Assembly (NCBI GenBank): GCA_009733575.1
Contig: ML769428.1
Coordinates: 248,001-312,000 of the forward strand
DNA length: 64,000 bases
Direction: 5' to 3'
DNA from: Gymnopus androsaceus JB14
Taxonomy: Eukaryota > Basidiomycota > Agaricomycetes > Agaricales > Omphalotaceae
Made by a program: the position numbers and the translations under genes. A model generated the notes under the pieces. That model was not told the DNA's origin. It was given only the letters and a program-made list of their open reading frames with translations, and did no database searches. Position 1 is the first letter of the stretch. The number at the start of each line of letters is the position of its first letter. Shown in pieces: positions 33,623 through 43,912 of the stretch.

Positions 33623-33769
33623 CTAGTTAGATAGTCCAAAGTGTAACAATCCAGTAACTAATATGATCAAAATCCACAGGAAATCCAGGGCCCTGGAATC
33701 CAGGGGCCCCACCTGGAATCCATACGCCCTGCCTGGAATCCATACAGCTAGGACCTCTGGCACCCTTTG

Positions 33770-34380
33770 GATATGGATTCCATGCATGTTGCATGGAATC
33801 CATACACTAGTAAAAATAGTAGTGTATGGATTCCATGCATGTCGCATGGAATCCATGCACTAGTAAAAACAGTGGTGTATGGATTCCATGCACTAGTAAA
33901 AATAGTAGTGTATGGATTCCATGCATGTTGCATGGAATCCATGCACTAGTAAAAATAGTAGTGTGTGGATTCCATGCATGTTGCATGGAATCCATGCACT
34001 GGTAAAAATAGTAGTGTATGGATTCCATGCATATAGTGTGTATGGATCCATGCATGTGCATATAGTAAAAATAGTAGTGTATGGATTCCATGCATGTCGC
34101 ATGGAATCCATGCACTAGTAAAAATAGTAGTGTATGGATTCCATGCATGTATGTATGGATTCATGCATGTTGCATGGATTCCATGCATGTATGTCATAGT
34201 TGGATTCCATGCATGTCGCATGGAATCCATGCACTAGTAAAAATAGTAGTGTATGGATTCCATGCACTAGTAAATATAGTTAGTCTATGGAATCCATGCA
34301 CATCGCATGGATTCCATACACTGGTAAATATAGTAGCGTATGGATTCCATCCATACACTACTGTATTTACTAGTGCCACC
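33770..34380. repeat. Hairpin-forming minisatellite, left arm
   Basis: About a dozen units of roughly 50-57 bp built from ATGGATTCCATGCA, a short spacer, TGCATGGAATCCAT and ACTAGTAAAAATAGTAGTGT. Each unit is itself a 14-bp inverted repeat. Units vary in length and in the spacer. Confidence 0.9.
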
Positions 34381-34860
34381 TGATATTACCCCTTGATGGT
34401 AACATTACATACAATTGATAGGATTATCTCTGCTATGTAAAGATAATGTTAAGAGTAATAGGGTAGATATAGCAAGATACCTGTAAAGTACTAGTAAATT
34501 TACTAATGAGTTCACTGAGGGTAAGACTTGGTGCGTGGGTTCGAACCCCAGTAGTGATAGATAATTTATATAGGTACGTGAAGATGCCTTCAGATCCCGG
34601 AAATCATGACCAACTCCCTGCCGAAGTCAATCAATGTCACTACCAATCATATGCATATGCCTCCCGCTCATTGATCCCTCTCTCCCCGCCACCTGATATT
34701 ACCCAATGATGGTATCTTTGCATAGCATTGATAGGATTGTCTTTGCTATGTAAAGATAGCGTTAAGGGTAATAGGACAGATTTAGCGAAACATTGTAAAG
34801 TACTAGTAATATACTAATGAGTTTACTGAGGCTAAGACTTGGGTGTGCGGGTTCAAAATC
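34380..34860 (+). repeat. Two tandem copies of a unit with a B-box-like motif
   Basis: Related blocks start with CACCTGATATTACC at about 34377 and 34690. Each runs through TACTAATGAGTT and TAAGACTTGG to GGGTTCGAACCCC (34536-34548) or its degraded version GGGTTCAAAATCC. The motif resembles a Pol III B box, so a SINE fragment is possible, but no convincing A box was found. The right arm lacks this duplication. Confidence 0.4.
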
Positions 34861-36479
34861 CAAAGGCGTGTGCAGGCGCCTTCGGATATCATGACTGACT
34901 TACCGTCACTCATGCCATCAGACAGTTCATCACCATCCCCCTCATGTCACTGGCATCATATGTACATCCCGCTTTCCCGCTCACTGTCCCCGCCTCCCTG
35001 CCCATTATGACAAATGGGATATGTAGTATCCCTACTTGTAAAATTAGATAAATAGGGACATAGTAAATAATAACGACCATTGAGTACTTGAACAGTCCAC
35101 ATGACCTGACTGCAAGGTCATAGGATGCACGGTTACATGCTCAAAAAAAAATTGAGTGCCGCCATTATAAAGCACGGAAGCATGCTAACATACCTTATCT
35201 ATGTCTGCTCCGTGAAGGAAAACACTTCATTACCATTTGTCGCCTCTAAAATGGACGTTCAAAGACGTCCGGAAATGCGGTCCGTGGGCGCTTAGCTCGT
35301 ACTCCGTGCTCGAAACGACGAGCTTGAGCAGTCAGATGATTGTGGATATGTCCCGGACCTATCGGGAACACATCTGGACAGTATATTTCACATTTTGAAT
35401 CCAGTAGATCATCAATTAAGCTTTTGATCCCATTGCTATCCAAGGATATGACATCGACTCACCAAGCTCATTGCATGAAGCAATGGGCTCAAGGGAGAAG
35501 GTGAAATAGGTGGCACCTCAGACTTGAGCAACATGTTATGGACATGTATCGCTTTCATATATGGTAAACTTACACTCATAGAAATAATTGCGGGCTACAT
35601 ACAACATTAAAGTAGGTTTTGTCAATGGATGTAGTATCCAAACTGCACCGAAACTTGTTACCATGCCTTCAAGTATTCAGACAAGCACAGTTCTGTAGTA
35701 TATAAGTCAACTACACTACTAGATCATGGTAATAGCATTATAAGTTGCAAGATGTCCTAGTTCCTCCTTGAGTTCACTGTTATCTGCAATGAACTCGAGT
35801 TTTTAGTGTAACCAGTACACAAAATGACAAATATCCTATTTTTTAACCGCTGAATATCCAAATTAATAGCTGTTGGAATGACGATAGACCTTATAGATGT
35901 GTTCCCGATGGGTCCGGGAAATATCCACAATCATCTGACTGCTCAAGCTCGTCGTTTCGAGCACGGAGTACGAGCTAAGCGCCTACGGACCGCATTTCCG
36001 GACGTCTTCGAACGTCCATTTTAGAGGGTACAAATGGTAATGAAGTGTTTTCCTTCACGGAGCAGACATAGATAAGGTATGTTAGCTTGCTTCCATGCTT
36101 TATAATGGCGGCGTTCAATTTTTTTTTATTAGCATGTAACCGTGCATCCTATGACCTTGCAGTCAGGTCATGTGGACTGTTCAAGTACTCAATGGTCGTT
36201 ATTATTTACTACGTCTCTATTTATCTAATTTTACAAGTAGGGATACTACATATCCCATTGTCATAATGGGCGGGGAGGCGGGGACAGTGAGTGGGAAAGC
36301 GGGATGTACATATGATGCCAGTGACGTGAGAGGGATGGTGATGTACTGTCTGATGGCATGAGTGACGGTAAGTCAGTCATGATATCCGAAGGCGCCTGCA
36401 TGCGCCTTAGGATTTCAAACCCGCAATCAATGTATGTAATGTTACCATCAAGGGGTAATATCAGGTGGCACTAGTAAAT

Positions 36480-37160
36480 ATAGTAGTGTATGGATGGAAT
36501 CCATATGCTACTATATTTACCAGTGTATGGAATCCATGCAATGTGCATGGATTCCATACACTACTATTTCAACTAGTGCATGGATTCCATGCAACATGCA
36601 TGGAATCCATACGCTACTATTTTTACTAGTGCATGGATTCCATGCAACATGCATGGATTCCATACACTACTATTTACTATGCTACATCAGTGCATGGAAT
36701 CCATGCGACATGCATGGAATCCATACACTACTATTTTTACTAGTGCATGGAATCCATATGCTACAATTTTTACTAGTGCATGGATTCCATGTGACATGCA
36801 TGGAATCCATACACTACTATTTTGACTAGTGCATGGATTCCATGCGACATGCATGGAATCCATACACTACTATTTTTACTAGTGCATGGAATCCATGCGA
36901 CATGCATGGAATCCATACGCTACTATTTTTACTAGTGCATGGATTCCATGCAACATGCATGGAATCCATACACTACTATTTTTACTAGTGCATGGAATCC
37001 ATGCAACATGCATGGATTCCATACACTACTATTTTTACTAGTGCATGGATTCCATGCGACATGCATGGAATCCATACGCTACTATTTTTACCAGTGCATG
37101 GATTCCATGCGACATGCTAGTGCATGGATTCCATGCAACATGCATGGAATCCATATCCAA
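36480..37160. repeat. Hairpin-forming minisatellite, right arm
   Basis: Inverted counterpart of the left array: about 12 units of TGCATGGATTCCATGC, spacer, GCATGGAATCCATA and CACTACTATTTTTACTAG. Long frames through both arrays (repeated HAWNPYTTIFTSAW) are products of the repeat and not genes. Confidence 0.9.
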
Positions 37161-37299
37161 AGGGTGCCAGAGGTCCCAGCCGTATTCCAGGCAGGGCGTA
37201 TGGATTCCAGGCGGGGCCCCTGGATTCCAGGGCCTGGATTTCCTGTGAATTTTGATCATATTAGTTACTGGATTGTTACACTTTGGACTATCTAAGAAG

Positions 37300-37720
37300 A
37301 TATAAAATGGGGCAGCCTGAAGTGCTCAGATATGGGGTTTGCCTCCTATGCCTGAGCCACCTGCAAGATGTGGTACTTCCCGTGGACATGGACATGGTAA
37401 TATTGTACATGTGGTAAGTTTATTACATTGCACTGTACTCTTGAGCTTTGTTCTCATTGATTTTTTTTCTTTTCAAATTCAATCTTTAGAATGCCCCAGC
37501 TGGACCTTCAAATTTGCAAAACCGAGTTTGTTGTCCTGTTTAATTTGTGAGGTTTGTGATACTGACTGTTGTACAGTTTGCTCATTTGCCTGCAAATCTT
37601 CAAGCACAACTGGCATCAGTTCCACCCCATCCCACTCATCGGGCCCAGGGTTGACCAAGAACTCAAGTACATGGTCAAAGTCAAGTATTTTTTCTAAATA
37701 ACCAAAGTTGTTTAAATCTT
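37300..37720 (+). pseudogene. Right part of the hypothetical gene next to the palindrome
   Basis: MPPMPEPPARCGTSRGHGHG at 37339 ends at a GTAAGT donor (about 37415). An acceptor before AATGCCCC (about 37490) continues NAPAGPSNLQNRVCCPV to a stop. Composition resembles the left part, but the family is unknown. Confidence 0.3.
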
Positions 37721-37739
37721 ATTTTGTTGCTACTCATCT

Positions 37740-38094
37740 GGAAAAGTGCCTAAAGCCCTGAGATATCTGGATATCTCTGGAGGAGCCCAGGGAGATGCCT
37801 AATTCCTAGGCTTTTTCAGGTAGTATTGAAACGTCCTGGGCACCCTGGGTGGCTCACGGTGCCCAGGGAAATGCCCATATCCTATGGACTCCCAAGATTC
37901 CCTGAGGAAAATTTAAAGTCCCCCAGGATATGCCACTTTTTTTGAAAAGCCTTGAGTATTCCTGGGTACATTCCAGGGCATTCTAGAGCATCCCTGAGTA
38001 GCCCAAACATATCCCTGGGTATCCCTGAGGCATCCTGGGACATCCCTGGGATGTGCCTGGTAAAGCCCTGTGCAGCCCTGGGTCCCTGAGTTTC
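37740..38094. repeat. CCCTGGG-rich low-complexity region
   Basis: Dense, irregular CCCTGGG/CCCAGGG and CATCCCTGGG words with no fixed unit. No gene. Confidence 0.6.
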
Positions 38095-38411
38095 CCCAGG
38101 ATATGGGAAGCGATTGGCTTAGGAATCTTTTGTCGGAATCTTTGGTCCAATTACTCATTTGCGATCCCTATTCCAACGTGGTCCCAGACAAACTAGTCTC
38201 GCCATTTTCGTTGGCGGAAGGTATGATCGTTTTCCACGCTAGGACAAACAGCATCCGATATCCGTATCACTTCATCCACTACGTCATCGAGGAAGTAAAA
38301 TTCGTCTCACATCCTGCCCTACCGAAAACATGACGGCAGACATCTTCACCAAAGCCTTACCTTCGATGAAAGCCAAACACTTCGCAGCATCCATGGGATT
38401 AGCAAAGGTTT
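38095..38411 (+). pseudogene. Copia RNase H C-terminal fragment
   Basis: Nucleotide-level relative of 53536-53830: AGGAAGCGATTTGGCTTAGG-type start, the TCACTTCATCC segment and ACAGCATCCATGGGATTAGC-type end, with small indels that break the frame. It ends just before the LTR at 38418. Confidence 0.75.
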
Positions 38412-38417
38412 GAAGGG

Positions 38418-38546
38418 GAGTGTTGGATATATCAAAGGTAAATATATTCTATCGAACTATACATGGAACGCTTTCTCGTAGTATCCACTTGTTTGTATCC
38501 CATCCCATGCACTCCACTGTTATCGTCTCGCAGACTCCACATAGTC
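38418..38546 (+). repeat. Partial Copia LTR running into the assembly gap
   Basis: Starts TGTTGGATATATC after the polypurine GAAGGGGAG and aligns with the LTR at 53838. Truncated by the N run. Confidence 0.75.
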
Positions 38547-39165
38547 NNNNNNNNNNNNNNNNNNNNNNNNNNNNNNNNNNNNNNNNNNNNNNNNNNNNNN
38601 NNNNNNNNNNNNNNNNNNNNNNNNNNNNNNNNNNNNNNNNNNNNNNNNNNNNNNNNNNNNNNNNNNNNNNNNNNNNNNNNNNNNNNNNNNNNNNNNNNNN
38701 NNNNNNNNNNNNNNNNNNNNNNNNNNNNNNNNNNNNNNNNNNNNNNNNNNNNNNNNNNNNNNNNNNNNNNNNNNNNNNNNNNNNNNNNNNNNNNNNNNNN
38801 NNNNNNNNNNNNNNNNNNNNNNNNNNNNNNNNNNNNNNNNNNNNNNNNNNNNNNNNNNNNNNNNNNNNNNNNNNNNNNNNNNNNNNNNNNNNNNNNNNNN
38901 NNNNNNNNNNNNNNNNNNNNNNNNNNNNNNNNNNNNNNNNNNNNNNNNNNNNNNNNNNNNNNNNNNNNNNNNNNNNNNNNNNNNNNNNNNNNNNNNNNNN
39001 NNNNNNNNNNNNNNNNNNNNNNNNNNNNNNNNNNNNNNNNNNNNNNNNNNNNNNNNNNNNNNNNNNNNNNNNNNNNNNNNNNNNNNNNNNNNNNNNNNNN
39101 NNNNNNNNNNNNNNNNNNNNNNNNNNNNNNNNNNNNNNNNNNNNNNNNNNNNNNNNNNNNNNNNN
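38547..39165. other. Assembly gap (N run, 619 bases)
   Basis: All bases are N. The reading frames that cross it are meaningless. Confidence 1.
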
Positions 39166-39555
39166 GACATTTCCTTATGGAGCCTTGGGAAACCCTAGCC
39201 ATTCCACAAATGGAATCAAATAAAACAACACACCAGACACAGTCACATGAATGTACTCACCCCTTACATGATCAACTTTACATGTCATCATGCTTGCAAA
39301 ACTAACTCAAGTCAATAAGTAGACATTCCTGATAAAGGTTACAATAAAAACATCGTAAAACTACTAATAACCCGGATACAACAAAGTCCATCCCTAGGTA
39401 GATTTGGTATCTCAGCTTTACCCCAACTAGAATTGTTAGAATCGATAACTAGTGGGTGATCTTTGGCGGAGCTGGTGGGACTTTGTCTGGAATGAGTTGC
39501 CTTAAAACTCTGACATGCATTGAGCAATACATGCCGAAGCTTGAGCAGTATTATA

Positions 39556-39900
39556 TCAGAGATCCCAGGCGGAGGAATCCAAGGATAGAAGTGCTATGAG
39601 TGCCTGGAGCTGGAAAACGAGCCCGTTCTCTTGTTTAAGACACGAACTGAGCTCCCAACACAATTGGCAAGATTTCTTGCTGACCCCAATGGGCCATTCA
39701 ATGCTGCAAGCTCCTCCCTTCTAAAGTAATGAGATGAGAGTACAGTTAAGATTATGATGAATGATTAAAGTCTTACCTCATCCAATGTGGTGATCCAGGA
39801 CATGAGTGCTGCTTCAGCATGAACCTTTGCATTCAAAGTCGTGGATAAAATTCTGGAGTATTGTAGGGTATCCTTGATTCTAGTTTCAATTTATTCCCAA
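39556..39900 (-). pseudogene. Deaminase-like (OTT_1508-type) C-terminal fragment
   Basis: Two minus-strand exons (39777-about 39899 and 39556-39720) are joined by a 56-nt GTAAGA...TTTAG intron. The spliced frame reads NAKVHAEAALMSWITTLDE, then PIGVSKKSCQLCWEL and a stop. HAE plus C-x2-C spaced after IGVSKxS fits the zinc-binding motif of the OTT_1508-like deaminase family, which is expanded in basidiomycetes (recalled, not searched). A TAA upstream (about 39898) and absence of an N-terminal half suggest a broken copy; its 3' side runs towards the gap. Substrate unknown. Confidence 0.5.
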
Positions 39901-39952
39901 ACACATCTGTCACTGTCTTGGGATGGAATACTGCAGGCTCCATCCATGAGGA

Positions 39953-40196
39953 AAAGTCTCTCGCCGTATCCACTTGCTCTCTCGCAGTACCCACTTTACC
40001 GTATGGACAGTAGCCACACATATTCACGCAGTAGCCACTTGCCCGATATGTCGTTTGTACATAGGACTGTATATAAGCCTAGGTAGCATACCCTGTAAAA
40101 ACACCGTTGTCCCCCATCGATCTGTGTGATCGTTACTACTAAAGTCCTGTGTGGACTTACTGCTGCTACTTCCTATTTAGGAACGTAACTCTAACA
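39953..40196 (+). repeat. Copia-2 5' LTR, truncated at its left
   Basis: Matches 53975-54197 (ACTTTACCGTATG, ATAAGCCTAGGTA, AAGTCCTGTGTGGACTTACT) and ends CTCTAACA. The 5' part of the LTR is missing, replaced by the deaminase-like fragment. Confidence 0.75.
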
Positions 40197-41220
40197 GATA
40201 CTCCCAACACACTTGTATCACTGGGAAAACTCAACAATGATGGTTACACCATCCATACTGCAAATGGCAAGATGATGGTCAAAGATTGCCATGGGAAACT
40301 TGTCGTAGTTATCCCGAAGACCAATGGACTATACCAGATCCCATCAAGGGAACATGCCTATTCAACCAAGATTGGCAGATTGGTATCTCTTTACGAGGCA
40401 CACTGCATCTTTAGGTCATCTGAATATGCTTACATGAGGCATATGTTCAGAGATAACCAGGTTCGTAGAATTAGATTGGATCCAAAGCAAATGGACAAAC
40501 TGGAATGCCATGCTTGTATGCTTGGGAAAGCATCCAGTTTATCCTATTGCTCAGTTGCAATCATCTCCCTGTACCGAGAAATTTGGAGACACTTTCCACA
40601 TGGACATGTGGAGACCAGCCCAAGTTAGGATGGTAAACCATTGCATTTACATGCTAACTCTAGTGGACAAAGCCACTGATTGGTTGGAGGAACCCCAAAT
40701 GAAGTCAAAGGACGAGTCATTTGCACAGTATGTGGTTCTCCAAACAGGTCTCCAAACTCAATACAGCATAACTGTTAAAGTTCTCCACTTGGATCAAGGG
40801 GAAGAATTTCTCAGTAATGAATTCACAGCATATCTGGAACACATTGGTACACAACAACATCTCGCAGTACACAACACCCTGGAACACAATGGTATGGCAG
40901 AATGTGCACATCAAACTTTGCTAAATACAGTTTGAAGTCTTTTGATCTCATCAGGACTCCCAAAACAGCCTTGGGGTTTTATGATGAAATATGTGGTATA
41001 TGTTTGGAAAAGGACACTGAAGAAGGCCATTGGAATGGCTACACCTTACAAGAAATGGTTTGGTATTAAACTGGACATTACTAATCTTCATATCTTTGGC
41101 AGTATCATTTATGTTAAATGAGAAAAGGAACCTGGGAAACTGGAGATGTTGACTACTTCCCAGATGAAACCTTCACATCTGTTGCAAAACTCGCATCAGC
41201 CCGTGCTATACTCAGCATTG
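40197..41220 (+). pseudogene. Copia-2 pol, integrase part
   Basis: GAG-pre-integrase (LGKLNNDGYTIHTANGK; VIPKTNGLYQIPS) is followed by CHACMLGKAS. A second frame carries integrase core motifs (DTFHMDMWRPAQV, LHLDQGEEFLSNEF, EHNGMAECAHQTLL). Frame breaks occur near 40560 and 40935, and a TGA near 41120. A further frame leads to the RT start before the Gypsy LTR. Confidence 0.82.
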
Positions 41221-41784
41221 TGTCAAGAACCAATTTGGATTCTTGTTGTCCAAACGAAAGTTGGAATTGATAATGGTATATCCAAACGTAGAGTTTGGGT
41301 GCTTGTCAAGCAGAGTTAGACAACGGATTTGAGTATGGATAGTTGTATCGGGACAACTACAATGGTATCGGTTTGGTATAAGTTTCGAGAGTGTTAAAGC
41401 GTAAAATCGTAAACGTAATTCCGGAGAATTACGGTTCGGCGTCTGGGATTTGTGTCAGGTTAGCCCTTCAGTAGCGATGACTGGAAATGGTGAGTCAACT
41501 GTATTTAAAGTAATGGTGCTTGGATACAAAATATTCGACTAAAGTTATTTAGGGATGTAAGTGATTTAAATACTGGTGGAATGATGTGTGGGAGTTTTAT
41601 TATGAGCAATAATGAATCAGATTGAGTCAAAATGGCATTCATTGAGTAAAAATCGGTATACCCCAGTGTTTCGGAACCGTTTGGCATTGACTCGGAGCCG
41701 TTTTGGGTAGATAAGCGCCAATGCTCGTTAAGGCTTACCGGATCGAACCACGGGACCCTTTGGGCGCTAACGTGATTCTTGACA
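41221..41784 (-). repeat. Gypsy-1 3' LTR
   Basis: 564 bp, TGTCAAGAAC...GATTCTTGACA, polypurine tract just inside (41785-41800). Confidence 0.93.
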
Positions 41785-42288
41785 GTACTTCCCCCTTCCC
41801 AAGGACCGAGCCCTCGAGGTCCTGATTCATAAGATGTCCTGTCGGTCCTTTTGTTCGCCTCCCGAGTTCGTTCAGGCAAATTCCACATGTCCTCAGCCGC
41901 ATGTTGAACCCGTCCTCTTCCTCGCTAGGCCTTTTTCCGGCGCATTCTATGCGAATCTATTCCTAGCGTCTTATCATTCTATGTTTATTTTATTCTGTGG
42001 CAGCTCTTTTCTGTTCTCGCGTAACATTCTCCTCTTCCCGTCAATTCGTGTTCGCGTAAGAGCACTACTCTGTTTCAGGACGCATCAACACGTGTTGTAG
42101 TCGTGTTTCCGACGTTCGTAGTCCTTGCCTCGTTTCTGGGAATTCTTGGCAAACTATCGTTCTGGTAGGAGTTTTTTGAGTGACCGTGTACGTCTGGGGT
42201 TGTTTTCTTGTTACGAAACAATTCTAATGTTCCCCTGATGAGTCCTGATAGTGGTTTTGTTTGTTCATTCGGAGTGATAGGCTTGGAC

Positions 42289-42297
42289 TATAAAAAG
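42289..42297 (+). promoter_or_regulatory. TATA box of the Gypsy-1 antisense gene
   Basis: TATAAAAAG lies 66 nt before the ATG at 42355, inside the element and outside the LTR. It supports independent plus-strand transcription. Confidence 0.5.
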
Positions 42298-42354
42298 GGT
42301 ATCCTTTGGCGTAGTTTAAATCCAACAATTGCTGCATTTGCAATTATTTGAACC

Positions 42355-43813
42355 ATGTCTGTTTCTTCGCCCATCGATATTGATACTTTTTCTCCCCAAT
42401 ACACTCCCAGTTCTTTGCCTGCAACTTTTGAAGTTGACGAAGCCGTTGGAAAGGCACCCCTTGACGATATCACTTCCGGCGGCTCCACTGCTCCCAAAGA
42501 GCTTGTTGTCTCTTTTGCTTCCATTCCCGAGGCTGCACAAGTCGCTTTGGTTTCTGCCTTGACCGAAATCGACAGCCAATTCGGTTCGTTTTTTGAGTGT
42601 GTCTGATCCCCTTTCTCTCTCTTTTCCGTCTGTTGATGCCAATTTTCACAGCATCCAATCGCAGGCTATTTCTGATCGCCAGGCCCACGCTTTAGAGGTG
42701 AATGAATTGAAGACTAAGCTCCAAGAGGTTACGGAGTGAGTTCCAATTATTCCCGTTGTCCTTCTCGCCGCTCATTTTTCATAATTTAGAAGGGACGGTC
42801 GTTCCAAGCTGGCTTATACGCGCGTAGTTGGGGACCTTCGACTGGCTCAGCGGTAAGTTCCTTGTATTCCCTTAGAGTTCCATTTATTCCGTTCTTCCTC
42901 TAGCACTATCCGTAGTCGTGCACAAGACTTTGTCAAACAAGAAGCTCGTGTTGACTCGCTTCGTCGCGAACTCCGCGACTATAACAGTCGTCTTGAAAGT
43001 TCTAAAGAGGAACTTTCTCGTACTGCTGATGAACGCGATAAACTTTTCGAAGAGGTTGGATTCCTTCAGAAACGTATTGACCAACAGTCTCCCGTGGAAA
43101 TGTTGGCCAAACTTGAAATGGAGAACGAACGGATGGCACAAGCTTTAGTTGAAGCCAACGTTCAGGTCTCCTCGCTTCAAGACGAGCTCAACACTACTGT
43201 TCGTCGTCAGGAAGAATTGCAGGGTGAAATCTCCACTCTGTCGGCCAGCCTTAGCGAATGTGTTCGCGAGCGTGGCGAACTTGCTCGTTCTGTGCTTATT
43301 CTCCATCGCCTTGATCTTCTGCCCTTCCACATGTATTTGGACGAAGATATTGATCATCTTCGCGCCTATCTTCAAAGTTTGGACGGTAGATCCTTTGATT
43401 CTCGAAGTCTTTTTGACTTTATTATTGATCTTTTGAATGGACTGAGTTCCGTAGTCAGTGCCGGTCTTGACGGTCATGTTTCCATTCAGAACAATCTTGC
43501 TCGCCCTCCCGTTGCTTGGAATTACGCCTCGCTTTTTTCATCCGAAACCGGTCCTTCCGCTTTCGATATTGCGGGTCAAGAAGGTACCATGTTAAGGCCC
43601 GATCTTCATCACTTGGCCTACCCAACCTTCGACCCCGAACCTTCTCCTTCTCCCGTTACTTCTGTTGTTAATTGGGAGTATTTAAACACTATGTTGTACG
43701 ACCCCGGGTTCCGTGCCTCTTCCGCCCCTCCCGAGTTGCCTATCATTATCGAATCTTTCGACGACGCATCTATGTTTACTGACGATTTGTCAGAATCTTC
43801 GGGTGAAATTTGA
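42355..43813 (+). CDS. Antisense spliced coiled-coil protein carried by Gypsy-1
   Basis: Four exons: 42355-42596, 42652-42735, 42790-42852 and 42904-43813. Three GT..AG introns of 50-55 nt keep the frame; 432 aa with no internal stop. The N-terminal 80 residues are acidic and Ser/Pro-rich. Residues about 80-240 form a long coiled coil (LEVNELKTKLQEV; DSLRRELRDYNSRLESSKEE; LAKLEMENERMAQAL; LQDELNTTVRRQEELQGEI). The C-terminal third is acidic with a predicted folded part (HRLDLLPFHMYLDEDIDHL). No family recognised. It stops 99 bp before the convergent pol stop. Retroelements with an antisense or extra ORF near the 3' LTR are known in plants and some fungi. Here the introns and TATA box argue for expression from its own promoter. 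Role unknown. Confidence 0.72.
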
Positions 43814-43912
43814 GTTGCTGGGTTTTTTAGGCTGGTGTTGGTTATGTGTAGTTTGCTTGTAGTAGTTGTAGTGGTGTGTTCCAATACAGCTACTCTTTAT
43901 CCCCCTTCCCTT

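Larger units (their letters stand above)
33627..37295. mobile_element. Giant palindromic (foldback) element, about 3.7 kb
   Basis: The left end TTAGATAGTCCAAAGTGTAA (33627-33646) is repeated inverted at 37276-37295. Complementarity continues inward through the minisatellite arms (33770-34380 versus 36480-37160), a GGTAATATCAGGTGGCA block (about 34374-34393 versus 36454-36473) and a roughly 550-bp unique stretch (about 34850-35395 versus 35893-36410), leaving a spacer of about 500 bp. Flanking TA at both ends would fit a TA target site (Tc1/mariner-like). Both arms encode the same unrecognised peptide (HNHLTAQARRFEHGVRAKR) ending at the distal side, at 35246 on the minus strand and 36024 on the plus strand. 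No transposase was recognised. Confidence 0.85.

Noticed and set aside
33623..34383. Many overlapping frames rich in HAWNPYTTIFTSAW on both strands
   Set aside because: They are read-throughs of the ATGGATTCCATGCA minisatellite. They exist in several frames and both strands with no promoter or start logic.
34500..34560. tRNA gene
   Set aside because: Only the T-loop-like GGTTCGAACC is present. No acceptor, D or anticodon stems can be drawn.
37913..38158. Minus-strand 81-codon frame
   Set aside because: Generated by the CCCTGGG-rich low-complexity stretch.
38420..39305. Four long frames across 38.4-39.3 kb
   Set aside because: They consist almost entirely of N from the assembly gap.
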